Source: Cyclobacteriaceae bacterium
GTDB lineage: Bacteria > Bacteroidota > Bacteroidia > Cytophagales > Cyclobacteriaceae
Reading direction: 5' to 3'
Length of the DNA: 37,678 bases
Assembly (NCBI GenBank): GCA_025350305.1
Contig: JANXYC010000146.1
Coordinates: forward strand, 1-37,678
In this document: piece after piece, positions 17,562-25,318 of the stretch
Layout: each line of letters begins with the position of its first letter
How positions within the stretch are numbered: the first letter of the stretch is position 1
Translations under genes and position numbers: made by a program
The notes under the pieces: model-generated
The model's input: the letters and a program-made list of their open reading frames with translations, nothing else
Databases searched by the model: none
Told to the model about the DNA's origin: nothing

Positions 17562-17589
17562 CGAAAGTAACGAGGTGTTAGTTTACAAA
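17562..17589 (-). promoter_or_regulatory. Probable promoter of the DUF4175-mnmG operon
   Basis: On the minus strand TTTG (17589-17586) is followed after 16 nt by TACTTTCG (17569-17562), a near match to the Bacteroidota -7 box, 12 nt before the ATG at 17549. Confidence 0.4.
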
Positions 17590-17594
17590 CATAT

Positions 17595-17698
17595 GGGCGT
17601 CTCTAAAAACTTTTTGTACCCTTCTCTGCGGATAGTCAGCTATCGGGATGGAGAAGGGTGACGGGTTGAGGCCATAAAAGGCAGGGTTTTTAGACGCC
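17595..17698. repeat. Palindromic intergenic repeat, copy 1 (with nested hairpin)
   Basis: The outer inverted ends are GGCGTCTCTAAAAAC (17596-17610) and GTTTTTAGACGCC (17686-17698). The inner arms ACCCTTCTC and GAGAAGGGT are the same as in the copy at 26600-26687, and so is the tail TGACGGGTTGAGGCCATAAA. Between the inner arms this copy carries 24 extra bases that include a further small palindrome, GATAG-TCAG-CTATC. No coding capacity. MITE- or REP-like. Confidence 0.82.
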
Positions 17699-17750
17699 AC
17701 CATCGCGGATAAGGCTTTGATAAAAGAATAACAGAAAAATGCGTCTAAGG

Positions 17751-17828
17751 AAAGCTTCAAAAACTCCTCGATTCTTCTCCTCCGGAGAAGGTGGGATGAG
17801 GCGAATGAAAAGGTGTTTTTGAAGCTTT
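17751..17828. repeat. Palindromic intergenic repeat, related copy 3
   Basis: Perfect 14-bp inverted ends AAAGCTTCAAAAAC (17751-17764) and GTTTTTGAAGCTTT (17815-17828) enclose a core hairpin CTTCTCC-TCC-GGAGAAG (17774-17790), followed by GTGGGATGAGGCGAATGAAA. The layout and core match copies 1 and 2 (AAAAAC ends, CTTCTC...GAGAAGG, then G-rich TGAGG), but the end sequence differs, so it is a diverged member of the same family. Confidence 0.7.
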
Positions 17829-17913
17829 CTGAAACCGTGTTATATGGAAGAAATGCCCGTATTACTTAAAGATAAGAAGATGGTTTTGAATTCAAGAAGG
17901 AATTCCGTGAGAT
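17829..17913. other. Remaining intergenic spacer without recognised content
   Basis: Nothing beyond the two palindromic repeats was recognised in the whole 17550-17913 gap except the DUF4175 promoter. No terminator-like T-run was seen after the small conserved gene that ends at 17914. Confidence 0.5.
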
Positions 17914-18294
17914 TCAGGAAATACTGTTTTCGCGGGGAGGTGTCCAATCAAACTCTTTTTCGAAGTACTCCAGTACGTGCATCTTTAACAATTTCTCCTG
18001 TTCCAGCAGGTCGAAACGAGGGAGTCTTTTGATCATTCTCCAATGCGGCCAACCTTCCTGGTCCAGGCCCTCAATCGTATAATAGCCTGAATAGCTAAGG
18101 ACCTTGCAAATTGCGATGTGCATGAGGTCTTGTTTCTGTTCCTTTGTAAAAAGTTGATGGCCCTTTCCAAGCTCTTGTACGCCGATGAGGAAAAGCACTC
18201 CGTTCAGGTCTTTTGGTCTCTGGCCCAGCATACGGTCGATTTCCCCGAGTAACAATTGCCAGTTCTTTTCTAATTCAAGGTCGCGCTTAAACAT
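17914..18294 (-). CDS. Conserved hypothetical protein (126 aa)
   Basis: Soluble, no signal peptide, Trp- and Leu-rich (LEKNWQLLLGEIDRML, GLDQEGWPHWRMIKRLPRFD). The family is not one I can name; the composition and a clean reading frame coupled to its neighbour suggest a real gene typical of Cytophagales. The ATG at 18294 is chosen; it overlaps the AhpD-like stop by 8 bp, whereas the longer in-frame TTG start at 18318 would overlap by 32 bp. Co-transcription with the AhpD-like gene is likely. Confidence 0.7.
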   Translation of the reverse strand: MFKRDLELEKNWQLLLGEIDRMLGQRPKDLNGVLFLIGVQELGKGHQLFTKEQKQDLMHIAICKVLSYSGYYTIEGLDQEGWPHWRMIKRLPRFDLLEQEKLLKMHVLEYFEKEFDWTPPRENSIS

Positions 18295-18628
18295 GTTGCA
18301 GCGCTTCCCAGTATTCAAAGGCTCTTCGCAAATGGGGGATTACAATCGTACCGCCAATTAAGGTAGCTACACCCATTGCCTCATTTATTTCTTCGGTTTT
18401 GAATCCTGCTTCCTTACATTTTCCCAAGTGATATTTTACGCAATCATCGCAACGAAGTACAAGCGAACAAGTCAAACCTATAAGTTCCTTGGTTTTTATG
18501 TCTAAAATACCGGGCGAATACGCATTGGTATCGAGGTTAAAAATGCGCTTGATGATAAGATTATCGGCATCAGCAATTTTTTCATTCATCGCGGCCCGGT
18601 AATCATTGAATTGCTTTACGATATCCAT
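18287..18628 (-). CDS. Carboxymuconolactone decarboxylase (CMD/AhpD-like) family protein
   Basis: A 113-residue helical protein of the CMD fold. The redox motif is CDDCVKYHL (Cys60, Cys63, His67), the CxxCxxxH arrangement of AhpD-type proteins that act as thiol-dependent peroxidases or reductants. The following EEINEAMGVATLIGG helix is also typical. It is likely cytosolic and involved in peroxide or aldehyde detoxification, though the specific substrate is unknown. It is divergent from comF, with 48 bp between the two start codons. Confidence 0.88.
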   Translation of the reverse strand: MDIVKQFNDYRAAMNEKIADADNLIIKRIFNLDTNAYSPGILDIKTKELIGLTCSLVLRCDDCVKYHLGKCKEAGFKTEEINEAMGVATLIGGTIVIPHLRRAFEYWEALQHV

Positions 18629-18645
18629 GTATGTAAATTTTGAAT

Positions 18646-18677
18646 CAAATATCCCTTTACATCAGGGGGAAATCAAA
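18646..18677 (-). promoter_or_regulatory. Probable promoter of the AhpD-like gene
   Basis: On the minus strand TTTG (18677-18674) is followed after 20 nt by GATATTTG (18653-18646), one mismatch from TAnnTTTG. The -33 element overlaps the first base of the divergent comF start codon. Confidence 0.45.
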
Positions 18678-19375
18678 TGTTATTGGCAAATACGGTCATA
18701 GAAGATTTTATTTCACTGTTTTTTCCTCGCTACTGCCTGGCCTGTTCAGGTTCCTTGGTGAAAGGTGAGGAAATCCTGTGCACAGCTTGTCTTAGCGATC
18801 TTCCAAAGACAAATTATCATTTGTTTCATGAAAATCCGATAAAGAACAGGCTTATTGGGAGACTGCCGTTGAAATATGGTTGGGCCTTTTTGAAATTCCG
18901 TAAGAGCGGTATCGTACAACATTTACTGCACCAGCTAAAATACAATAATCATCCGGAAATAGGTGTGCGCCTTGGTCAGGCGTATGGCCTTGAGCTTTTG
19001 CGGTCGGGGTTTGACAGGGAATTTGATTTGATTATTCCTGTACCGCTTCACACCTCTCGCAAACGACAACGCGGATATAATCAGAGCTCTAAATTTGCCG
19101 CCGGCCTAAGTCTTGCCATGAATATTCAGTGGGATGAATCAATATCGGTACGAATGCACTCCTCCGTTACACAAACAAACAAGTCAAAGGCGGAACGATG
19201 GGAAAATGTAAAAGATGTATTCTCTGTGGGGACAAACAAAACGATCCAGGGCAAGCGTATATTACTTGTTGATGATGTTATCACCACCGGCGCAACCCTG
19301 GAAGCATGCGGTCAGCATCTGATTTCCTGCGGTTGCAGTGAATTGAGTGTGGCGTGCATTGCAGAGGCCCAATAA
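18677..19375 (+). CDS. ComF family protein (phosphoribosyltransferase fold)
   Basis: A 232-residue protein. The N-terminal zinc knuckle has four Cys (20, 23, 35, 38: CLACSG...CTACLS). The middle has the ComF signature IIPVPLHTSRKRQRGYNQ, and the C-terminal phosphoribosyltransferase PRPP loop is ILLVDDVITTGATLEA. ComF proteins assist DNA uptake/natural transformation in some bacteria, while many homologues are simply PRTase-like with unknown substrate. The ATG is preceded by AGGGGG at a proper distance. A two-way terminator follows the stop. Confidence 0.92.
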   Translation: MLLANTVIEDFISLFFPRYCLACSGSLVKGEEILCTACLSDLPKTNYHLFHENPIKNRLIGRLPLKYGWAFLKFRKSGIVQHLLHQLKYNNHPEIGVRLGQAYGLELLRSGFDREFDLIIPVPLHTSRKRQRGYNQSSKFAAGLSLAMNIQWDESISVRMHSSVTQTNKSKAERWENVKDVFSVGTNKTIQGKRILLVDDVITTGATLEACGQHLISCGCSELSVACIAEAQ

Positions 19376-19403
19376 ACGAGAGACACTTCTAAGAATTTGA
19401 ATA

Positions 19404-19446
19404 AAAAAAAGCCCTTCAACTTTGCTGAAGGGCTTTTTTAAAAAAT
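19404..19446. terminator. Bidirectional Rho-independent terminator between comF and gldJ
   Basis: The stem AAGCCCTTCA / TGAAGGGCTT with a 7-nt loop (ACTTTGC) is flanked by an A-run on the left and a T-run on the right, so it can serve both converging genes. Confidence 0.9.
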
Positions 19447-19457
19447 TAATTTCTTTT

Positions 19458-20750
19458 TTAGTTCGAGCCGGCCCGGATCATAGCGCAACGGAAGCCAATG
19501 GTGGCTGTTGCCGAATCCTGATCAAGGTATCTGCGAGTTCCAGGTGACATCCAATAAGCCACATCTTTCCAGCTTCCACCTTTGTATACCCTTGCCTTAT
19601 CACTAACAAGTGATGTAAAACCGGTAGGATTACGTTCTACCCAATCATCTTTCCCTGCAATTGGTTTTTTAGCCTTGGCGGGGTCTTTTATTTTCTCATT
19701 TAGGCGATATTGGTTATTGTAGCCTTTTGAATCGTCGAGATACCCATCGCGGCGCATTGGGTTGAGGTCATCAAAATCCTGAAAGGAAAGAGGGCGATAA
19801 ACATCCATTACCCATTCGCTAACATTTCCAGCCATGTTGTAGAGACCGTAATCGTTAGGAGGGAATTCGTAGATATAAGAAGTGATAAGTGCACCGTCAT
19901 TTAGACGTCCTGCAATACCGGCATAATCGCCACGACCCCTCTTAAAGTTTGTGAGGAAAAAACCCATTTGCTTTCCGTAAGGATTGCGGAGTGCATGACC
20001 GTCCCAGGGATAAATTCGCTGGTGTGTTTGCATTTCTTCGAGCCATTGGGTACCAATAAGTGCTTGTGCAGCATATTCCCACTCTGCTTCTGTCGGAAGA
20101 CGATAATCAGGGATAACAACACCCGACTCAAGCGGAATCCTTCCCCCAACCGGAACTTCCGGAAGATTCTGATCTGATTCTTTTAATAATTGCTGGTTGA
20201 CAGCATGTGAGCGCCACTTCGCATAGTTGTTGGCCTGTGTCCAGCTAACGCCAACGACCGGGAAATAACGAAAACCGGGATATCGCAAATAATGTTCTAC
20301 ATACGGATCATTAAACGCCAATTTTCCCACCCATACTAATGTGTCAGGACGAGATGCCTGGAAAACTTCCTGTGTAGAGTCCTTGTCCAACCAATGCATG
20401 TATTCTAGCCAGTGGATGTTGGCGATTTCAGTTTCATCCATGTAAAATGAGGCCACAGAAACAGTACGCTCAACGTTATCACGATAGGACATTACATCCT
20501 CCTCAAAGGAACCCATGACGGCGCGTCCTCCTTCAATAAAAACCGTATTTGGAGCATCCGGCTGACCTTTAAAACTCTTTACCAGAAAACCGCCATTCTC
20601 CTCATCGTTGTACTTGAGGTTCGTTGTGGTGCTCATCTGACCAGGATTGATGGCAGTTCGCTCTGCATTTTTCTTGCCTCCGATAAGAGAACATGATGCA
20701 ATTACTACTGTGCCGCCAACTACTGCTAAAAGACCTGTTATCTGCTTCAT
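19458..20750 (-). CDS. gldJ: Gliding motility lipoprotein GldJ (FGE-sulfatase fold)
   Basis: A 430-residue lipoprotein with lipobox VVIASCSLIG (Cys at about residue 20). The body is a formylglycine-generating-enzyme/SUMF1-type domain: FIEGGRAVMGSFEEDVMSYR, then SFYMDETEIANIHWLEYMHW, FPVVGVSWTQANNYAKWRS, RLPTEAEWEYAAQ, GLYNMAGNVSEWVMDVYRP and the end VYKGGSWKDVAYWMSPGTRR. The IEGG...MG..EDV and DTLVW...NDPYVEHYLRYP patterns are those of GldJ, which is needed for gliding and for stability of the type IX secretion motor complex. The rest of the gld/spr set is not in the window. It is regarded as structural rather than catalytic. GldK is a paralogue and an alternative name. Confidence 0.87.
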   Translation of the reverse strand: MKQITGLLAVVGGTVVIASCSLIGGKKNAERTAINPGQMSTTTNLKYNDEENGGFLVKSFKGQPDAPNTVFIEGGRAVMGSFEEDVMSYRDNVERTVSVASFYMDETEIANIHWLEYMHWLDKDSTQEVFQASRPDTLVWVGKLAFNDPYVEHYLRYPGFRYFPVVGVSWTQANNYAKWRSHAVNQQLLKESDQNLPEVPVGGRIPLESGVVIPDYRLPTEAEWEYAAQALIGTQWLEEMQTHQRIYPWDGHALRNPYGKQMGFFLTNFKRGRGDYAGIAGRLNDGALITSYIYEFPPNDYGLYNMAGNVSEWVMDVYRPLSFQDFDDLNPMRRDGYLDDSKGYNNQYRLNEKIKDPAKAKKPIAGKDDWVERNPTGFTSLVSDKARVYKGGSWKDVAYWMSPGTRRYLDQDSATATIGFRCAMIRAGSN

Positions 20751-20778
20751 TTTATCTATGTTATTGACTAAAGCAACC

Positions 20779-20811
20779 GCTAATATAAAGAGATAATTCT
20801 GTGTTTTCCAA
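20779..20811 (-). promoter_or_regulatory. Probable gldJ promoter
   Basis: On the minus strand TTGG (20811-20808) lies about 20 nt upstream of TATATTAG (20787-20780), one mismatch from the Bacteroidota -7 box, giving a leader of about 25-30 nt before the gldJ ATG. Confidence 0.45.
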
Positions 20812-20931
20812 GACGTAGCGATTTTTTGATAAATCCCTAATGTAGGTGGAAATGATTATTCTTTGTTTTCGCGTCTTTCCCCTTAACGGCGGCACAACGG
20901 AAGTATTGTGATGGTTCCTTGCAAAGTGGCC

Positions 20932-23900
20932 CTACTGATTTGGATGATTTGGAATGGTTTCCGCTGACTTCAGTATATCCAGTAACGGACCTAGAATTTT
21001 TAGGGCCCCCTCTACCGAATCAATATTTTCTATGAACAACGTGGGCCGGCCAGCCTGGTCCTTTAGACGACTTTGCTTGGAATGTGTTTTCACGAATGTA
21101 AGTATGCTCTCGAAAATATCGGATTTGAAATAGCGCTCATTATCAGCAACAAAGATTGCGCGAAGCCTGTTGTTTTTTAAACTTATTTTTTCAAAGCCAA
21201 GCTGTTCGCCTGCCCAGCGAAGCCGCACGGTATCGATTAATTGTATTATCGATGGAGGCACTTCTCCAAAACGGTCTTTCAACGAACCTGTAAATTGCTT
21301 AAGTGAGGTTTCGTCGGCGATGCTGTCCAAGGTTGAGTAAAGTTGCAACCGTTCACGGGTACTGGTCACGTAATATTCCGGAATGAGAATTTCGAGGTCG
21401 GTTTCGATAGCACAATCCGGAACGATGAGTTTGGCTTTTTCAGAAAGTTCCTCCGCGAACAAATCTTTAAATTCATTCTCCTTCAGTTCCTGGATGGCAT
21501 CATCCAGAATTTTGTGATAGGTGTCAAAACCGAGATCATTGATGAAGCCGCTTTGTTCTGCGCCCAACAAATTTCCCGCGCCGCGAATATCGAGGTCGCG
21601 CATGGCCACTTTGAAACCATCACCCAGTTCAGAAAATTCTTCCAGCGCCGCCAGCCGCTTACGGGAATCAGCTGTGAGAACGGAAGCAGGAGGTGTGAGC
21701 AAATAGCAAAATGCCTTTTTGTTGGACCGACCCACACGGCCCCGCATCTGGTGAAGGTCACTGAGTCCAAACATGTGGGCCTGATTAATAATGATGGTAT
21801 TGGCATTTGGAATATCAAGCCCGGACTCTATGATGTTAGTAGATACCAGGACATCATACTCGCCTTCGATAAAGCGCATCATTACTTTCTCCAACTTGTC
21901 GCCTTCCATCTGTCCGTGTGCAATGCCGATGCGCGCATCAGGAACAAGTTTATAAATAATGTTTGCGACACTGTCGATATCACTGACGCGATTGTGTACA
22001 AAAAAGACCTGCCCGCCGCGGCGAATCTCATGACTTACGGCATCGCGAATGATCTCTTCATTGTAGGAGTGAAGCTCAGTTGTTACCGGCTGTCGATTGG
22101 GTGGAGCTGTGGCGATAATACTGAGATCTCGCGCCCCCATGAGTGAAAAGTGCAGGGTTCTTGGGATGGGAGTGGCCGTGAGTGTAAGGACATCGATGTT
22201 TACTCTTAATTCTTTCAACCGATCCTTCACCTTCACTCCAAACTTCTGTTCCTCATCGATCACCAGCAACCCGAGATTCTTAAACTCGACATCCTTGCTC
22301 ACAATACGGTGGGTGCCGATCAACAGGTTAACGTTACCCTCTTTTGTTTCATGTAAGATATCCTTGATTTGTTTCTCCGATTTGAAGCGAGACACATATT
22401 CAATCTTCACCGGAAAACTTGCCAATCGCTCTGAGAACGTTCTGAAGTGCTGCATGGCAAGGATGGTGGTGGGAACGAGCACTGCTATTTGCTTGCCATC
22501 GGCCGTCGCTTTGAAGGCGGCGCGGATAGCAACTTCCGTTTTTCCGAAGCCCACATCTCCACAGACTAATCGGTCCATCGGATGCGGGCTCTCCATGTCT
22601 TTCTTCACGTCTTCGGTAGCGCTCGCCTGGTCGGGTGTGTCTTCATAAATAAAGGAAGACTCCAGTTCAGCCTGTAGGAAACTATCTGGAGAGAAAGCAA
22701 AGCCAGGTGCCGTCTTTCGTTTGGCATACAGTTCAATAAGCTCACGGGCGATGTCCTTGACCTTATTTCTGACTTTGGCTTTTTTATTTTCCCATTCATC
22801 CGATCCTAGCTTACTGATGACCGGCGGCGCACCCTCTTTGCCGGAATATTTCGAAATTTTGTGAAGGGAGTGAATGCTGGCATACAGCATATCGTTATCG
22901 CGAAAAACCAAACGCACCGCTTCTTGCTCGCGGCCATTGACCTCTTTTTTTTCGAGTCCTGCGAACTTACAGATGCCGTAATCAATGTGTGTGACAAAGT
23001 CACCGGGCTGGAGCGATTGTAAATCGCGGAATGTTAGCGCTTTGGACTTGCTAAATTTTTCCTTTGCGCGAAACCGATGGTATCGTTCAAAAATCTGGTG
23101 ATCTGTGTAGCAAACTATTTTCAACGAACGGTCTATGAATCCCTGGCGTAACGGAAACTCAAGCGGTTGAAATTTTAAGTCAGGATGGATCTCTTCAAAA
23201 ATTCCCTGAAGGCGTTCCAGTTGCCGGGGTTGCTCGGCGGCGATAAAATTTGAATAGCCCTGTACCTGATGATCTATTAAATTCTTGGCCAGAAGTTCAA
23301 AATTTTTATTGAACGAGGGCTGAGTCGAAGAACTGAATTCAAATGTTTGGGCAGCCGTAAAATAAAAGCGCCTTCCGAATTCGATAATCGAGAATGTAGC
23401 GATTTGTTTTATGAAGGACACGGCTGATTCGAAAAGGTGGGATGGTTCCAATGCCAGTTTAGCGCTTCCGCTTTCGCGAACAATACGGTCAAAGCTTTGA
23501 CTTGCTTTTTCAAAGCACTTGTCAAGTATATCGGCGGTAAGGTGTACGTCCTTAATCCACAGACGTGTGGAAGATGACATGAATTCAAGGAGCGATTGCC
23601 GGTCTTCCTGAACGAGCCGGGTCTGTATGTTGGGCATCAGGCTCACTTTCTCAAGGGTTTCCACAGAAAGTTGAGAACCTGGATCAAAGCTGCGAATACT
23701 ATCTACTTCGTCGCCGGATAATTCAATGCGATAGGGGAGTTCGTGCGCAAACGAAAACACATCAATGATGCCACCGCGCACAGCAAACTGTCCTGCCTCA
23801 AACACAAAATCGGTCTTTTCAAAATCGTAGGAATGTAAAAATTCTTCCAAAAACTCACGATCGAGTTTTCCTTTTGTTTGAACAACAAACGTGTTGTTGG

Positions 23901-24354
23901 CCAGCGATTTTTTGGTGATGACTTTTTCGGAGAGCGCCTCAGGATACGTGATGAGGATCTGTGAACCGGGATGAGCACTTAGATGGCTCAGTGCTTCGGC
24001 ACGCATGAGCACGTTGGCGTTTTCGGTTTCATCATACTCGTATGGCCTTTTATACGACATCGGGAAGAGGAACACTTCTTTTTCTCCTAACAGATTTTGA
24101 AGATCATTGGAAAAAAAGGCAGCTTCTTCCTTATCCTCCAGCACCACGAGGTGGCTGGCGCGTACGCTTTTGTAGACAGCCGCCAGAATTACGGCATCAA
24201 GGCTTCCTGTAAGGCCTTTCAAACGCAGAGTTTTTGTAGTGGACGTACGAATCCCCTCGGCCAGGTTTTGTACCAGGCTATCCGATTTATATAGAGAAAG
24301 AAAATCAACCGCCCTCAAGCAACCATCTGAAAAGATTGTAAAAGTACCGTACAC
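20932..24354 (-). CDS. mfd: Transcription-repair coupling factor Mfd
   Basis: A DNA translocase that removes stalled RNA polymerase at lesions and recruits UvrA. Domains in order: UvrB-homology region (about 1-350), RNA-polymerase-interacting domain (QSLQPGDFVTHIDYGICKF through MLYASIHSLHKISKYSG), and helicase core with Walker A VCGDVGFGKTEVAIRAAF, DEEQ box LLVIDEEQKFGVK, TATPIPRTLHFSLMGARDLS and QMRGRVGRSNKKAFCYLL. The TRCF C-terminal domain follows. At 1140 aa it is full length. The frame begins with GTG at 24354; a TTG at 24318 would give a start like that of related proteins (RAVDFLSLYKSD), so the first 12 residues are uncertain. It faces the 63-aa membrane protein gene divergently. Confidence 0.96.
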   Translation of the reverse strand: MYGTFTIFSDGCLRAVDFLSLYKSDSLVQNLAEGIRTSTTKTLRLKGLTGSLDAVILAAVYKSVRASHLVVLEDKEEAAFFSNDLQNLLGEKEVFLFPMSYKRPYEYDETENANVLMRAEALSHLSAHPGSQILITYPEALSEKVITKKSLANNTFVVQTKGKLDREFLEEFLHSYDFEKTDFVFEAGQFAVRGGIIDVFSFAHELPYRIELSGDEVDSIRSFDPGSQLSVETLEKVSLMPNIQTRLVQEDRQSLLEFMSSSTRLWIKDVHLTADILDKCFEKASQSFDRIVRESGSAKLALEPSHLFESAVSFIKQIATFSIIEFGRRFYFTAAQTFEFSSSTQPSFNKNFELLAKNLIDHQVQGYSNFIAAEQPRQLERLQGIFEEIHPDLKFQPLEFPLRQGFIDRSLKIVCYTDHQIFERYHRFRAKEKFSKSKALTFRDLQSLQPGDFVTHIDYGICKFAGLEKKEVNGREQEAVRLVFRDNDMLYASIHSLHKISKYSGKEGAPPVISKLGSDEWENKKAKVRNKVKDIARELIELYAKRKTAPGFAFSPDSFLQAELESSFIYEDTPDQASATEDVKKDMESPHPMDRLVCGDVGFGKTEVAIRAAFKATADGKQIAVLVPTTILAMQHFRTFSERLASFPVKIEYVSRFKSEKQIKDILHETKEGNVNLLIGTHRIVSKDVEFKNLGLLVIDEEQKFGVKVKDRLKELRVNIDVLTLTATPIPRTLHFSLMGARDLSIIATAPPNRQPVTTELHSYNEEIIRDAVSHEIRRGGQVFFVHNRVSDIDSVANIIYKLVPDARIGIAHGQMEGDKLEKVMMRFIEGEYDVLVSTNIIESGLDIPNANTIIINQAHMFGLSDLHQMRGRVGRSNKKAFCYLLTPPASVLTADSRKRLAALEEFSELGDGFKVAMRDLDIRGAGNLLGAEQSGFINDLGFDTYHKILDDAIQELKENEFKDLFAEELSEKAKLIVPDCAIETDLEILIPEYYVTSTRERLQLYSTLDSIADETSLKQFTGSLKDRFGEVPPSIIQLIDTVRLRWAGEQLGFEKISLKNNRLRAIFVADNERYFKSDIFESILTFVKTHSKQSRLKDQAGRPTLFIENIDSVEGALKILGPLLDILKSAETIPNHPNQ

Positions 24355-24438
24355 CGGTCATCGCTCCAAGTATCTTTTGAAAATTGACGGCAATCAATTT
24401 CTTCGCACGCAGGCAAAACAGAAGCGCCCTGAAGTTCT

Positions 24439-24450
24439 TACCTTTGAGAA
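24439..24450 (+). promoter_or_regulatory. -7 promoter box abutting the 63-aa ORF
   Basis: TACCTTTG (24439-24446) is a perfect TAnnTTTG box whose last base is 5 nt from the ATG at 24451. This predicts a leaderless or near-leaderless mRNA. No good -33 TTG is seen at the expected distance. Confidence 0.45.
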
Positions 24451-24642
24451 ATGCACTACGTCGAATTACTCATCTTGTTTCTCGCCATCACTTGTGCGCT
24501 CTTTATGTTTATCGGGTTGATCAAGCCATGGGCGATGCTGTGGTGGGAGGATGTGCAGAATCGCAGCAAAGTGATCAAAATCTACGGTACCCTGGCCGTT
24601 GTATTCGGTTTGGCATATTATGGAATGAAGTTCTTACATTGA
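24451..24642 (+). CDS. Small membrane protein (63 aa), function unknown
   Basis: Two hydrophobic helices (about residues 4-27 and 44-59) joined by a short polar loop with a Trp pair (AMLWWEDVQNRSKVIK). It is probably conserved among Cytophagales: the hydrophobic/polar layout is coherent and a perfect -7 box sits right before it. I do not recognise a named family. It is divergent from mfd and followed by the 100-bp repeat and the thioredoxin-fold lipoprotein gene. Confidence 0.72.
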   Translation: MHYVELLILFLAITCALFMFIGLIKPWAMLWWEDVQNRSKVIKIYGTLAVVFGLAYYGMKFLH

Positions 24643-24647
24643 TTACA

Positions 24648-24747
24648 GAGTACTACGTAGCTTGTGCGACAAAATGGCAATGCAAGTTATTGATTCATAA
24701 GGTATAAGATTAAAAATTATGTCGTCTAAGTAACCAGCGTAGTAGTA
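24648..24747 (+). repeat. Roughly 100-bp leader repeat, copy A (upstream of thioredoxin-fold lipoprotein gene)
   Basis: It begins GAGTACTACGTAGCTTG and ends CAGCGTAGTAGTA, whose final A is the first base of the next gene's ATG. It aligns with the minus-strand copy at 29826-29924: the first 23 bases agree at 22 positions, the block TGATTCATAA is identical, and the last 27 bases agree at about 23; the middle is divergent. The ends are weakly inverted (TACTACnnnGCT in both arms). It fills nearly all of this intergenic gap. Confidence 0.75.
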
Positions 24748-25229
24748 TGAAGAAGATCTTCATTTTTTTGTCCGTGCTTCTTCTGGTCGCTTGTTCAACC
24801 CAGAAAAAGGAAAGCACCCCTGGCAGTATTAACGTGAATGAATTACCTGCGATACCACTTACCCTGATTTCTGGAGAACGGGTGATGGTAAACTCCCTTG
24901 GCGGAAACACTATTCTGATTTTTTACGTGCCCGACTGTGACCACTGTCAGCGCGAAGCGGAGGCGATACGGAACCAACTTGAAGTATTCAAAAACTACTC
25001 ACTCTATTTTATTGCTGCGAGCGAACCGGAAGAAATTAAACGATTTGCAGAGCGCTACCAACTGAACGGGCGTGTCAATGTATTTTTTGCACGTGCAGAA
25101 GTTGCGGATGTTGTACGTGAGATGGGCCCCGTCGGAACACCGGCTTTGTACATTTACTCGCACGAAAAACGGTTGATCAAAAAATTTGATGGCGAGACGA
25201 AAGTGGCTGAGATAGCGGAGGTTTTGTAA
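24747..25229 (+). CDS. Thioredoxin-fold lipoprotein (TlpA/ResA-like)
   Basis: A 160-residue lipoprotein with lipobox LLLVACSTQ (Cys16). The fold shows the active site YVPDCDHCQREA (Cys64, Cys67; CDHC) and the cis-proline GTPALYIY near the C-terminus. The CxxC sequence differs from the canonical CGPC, so it is more likely a reductase or disulfide shuttle than a general oxidase. It is placed in the periplasm or on the inner leaflet of the outer membrane. The start codon is fused to the 3' end of the 100-bp repeat, so the repeat would be its 5' leader. Confidence 0.87.
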   Translation: MKKIFIFLSVLLLVACSTQKKESTPGSINVNELPAIPLTLISGERVMVNSLGGNTILIFYVPDCDHCQREAEAIRNQLEVFKNYSLYFIAASEPEEIKRFAERYQLNGRVNVFFARAEVADVVREMGPVGTPALYIYSHEKRLIKKFDGETKVAEIAEVL

Positions 25230-25318
25230 ACCGTAAACAATAGCAATTTCAGATTCTTTTTTGCATCATTGTTAGATCTTATCTTACACTCTTTAGTCTC
25301 AACTTAAATTTTGACAAT

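Noticed and set aside
21343-22146. 267-aa plus-strand ORF opposite mfd
   Set aside because: Entirely inside mfd, whose helicase motifs are intact; no motif in the antisense product.
24384-24707. 107-aa ORF overlapping the 63-aa gene and running into the 100-bp repeat
   Set aside because: The other frame (63 aa) has coherent membrane helices and a -7 box; the longer frame has neither and ends within the repeat.
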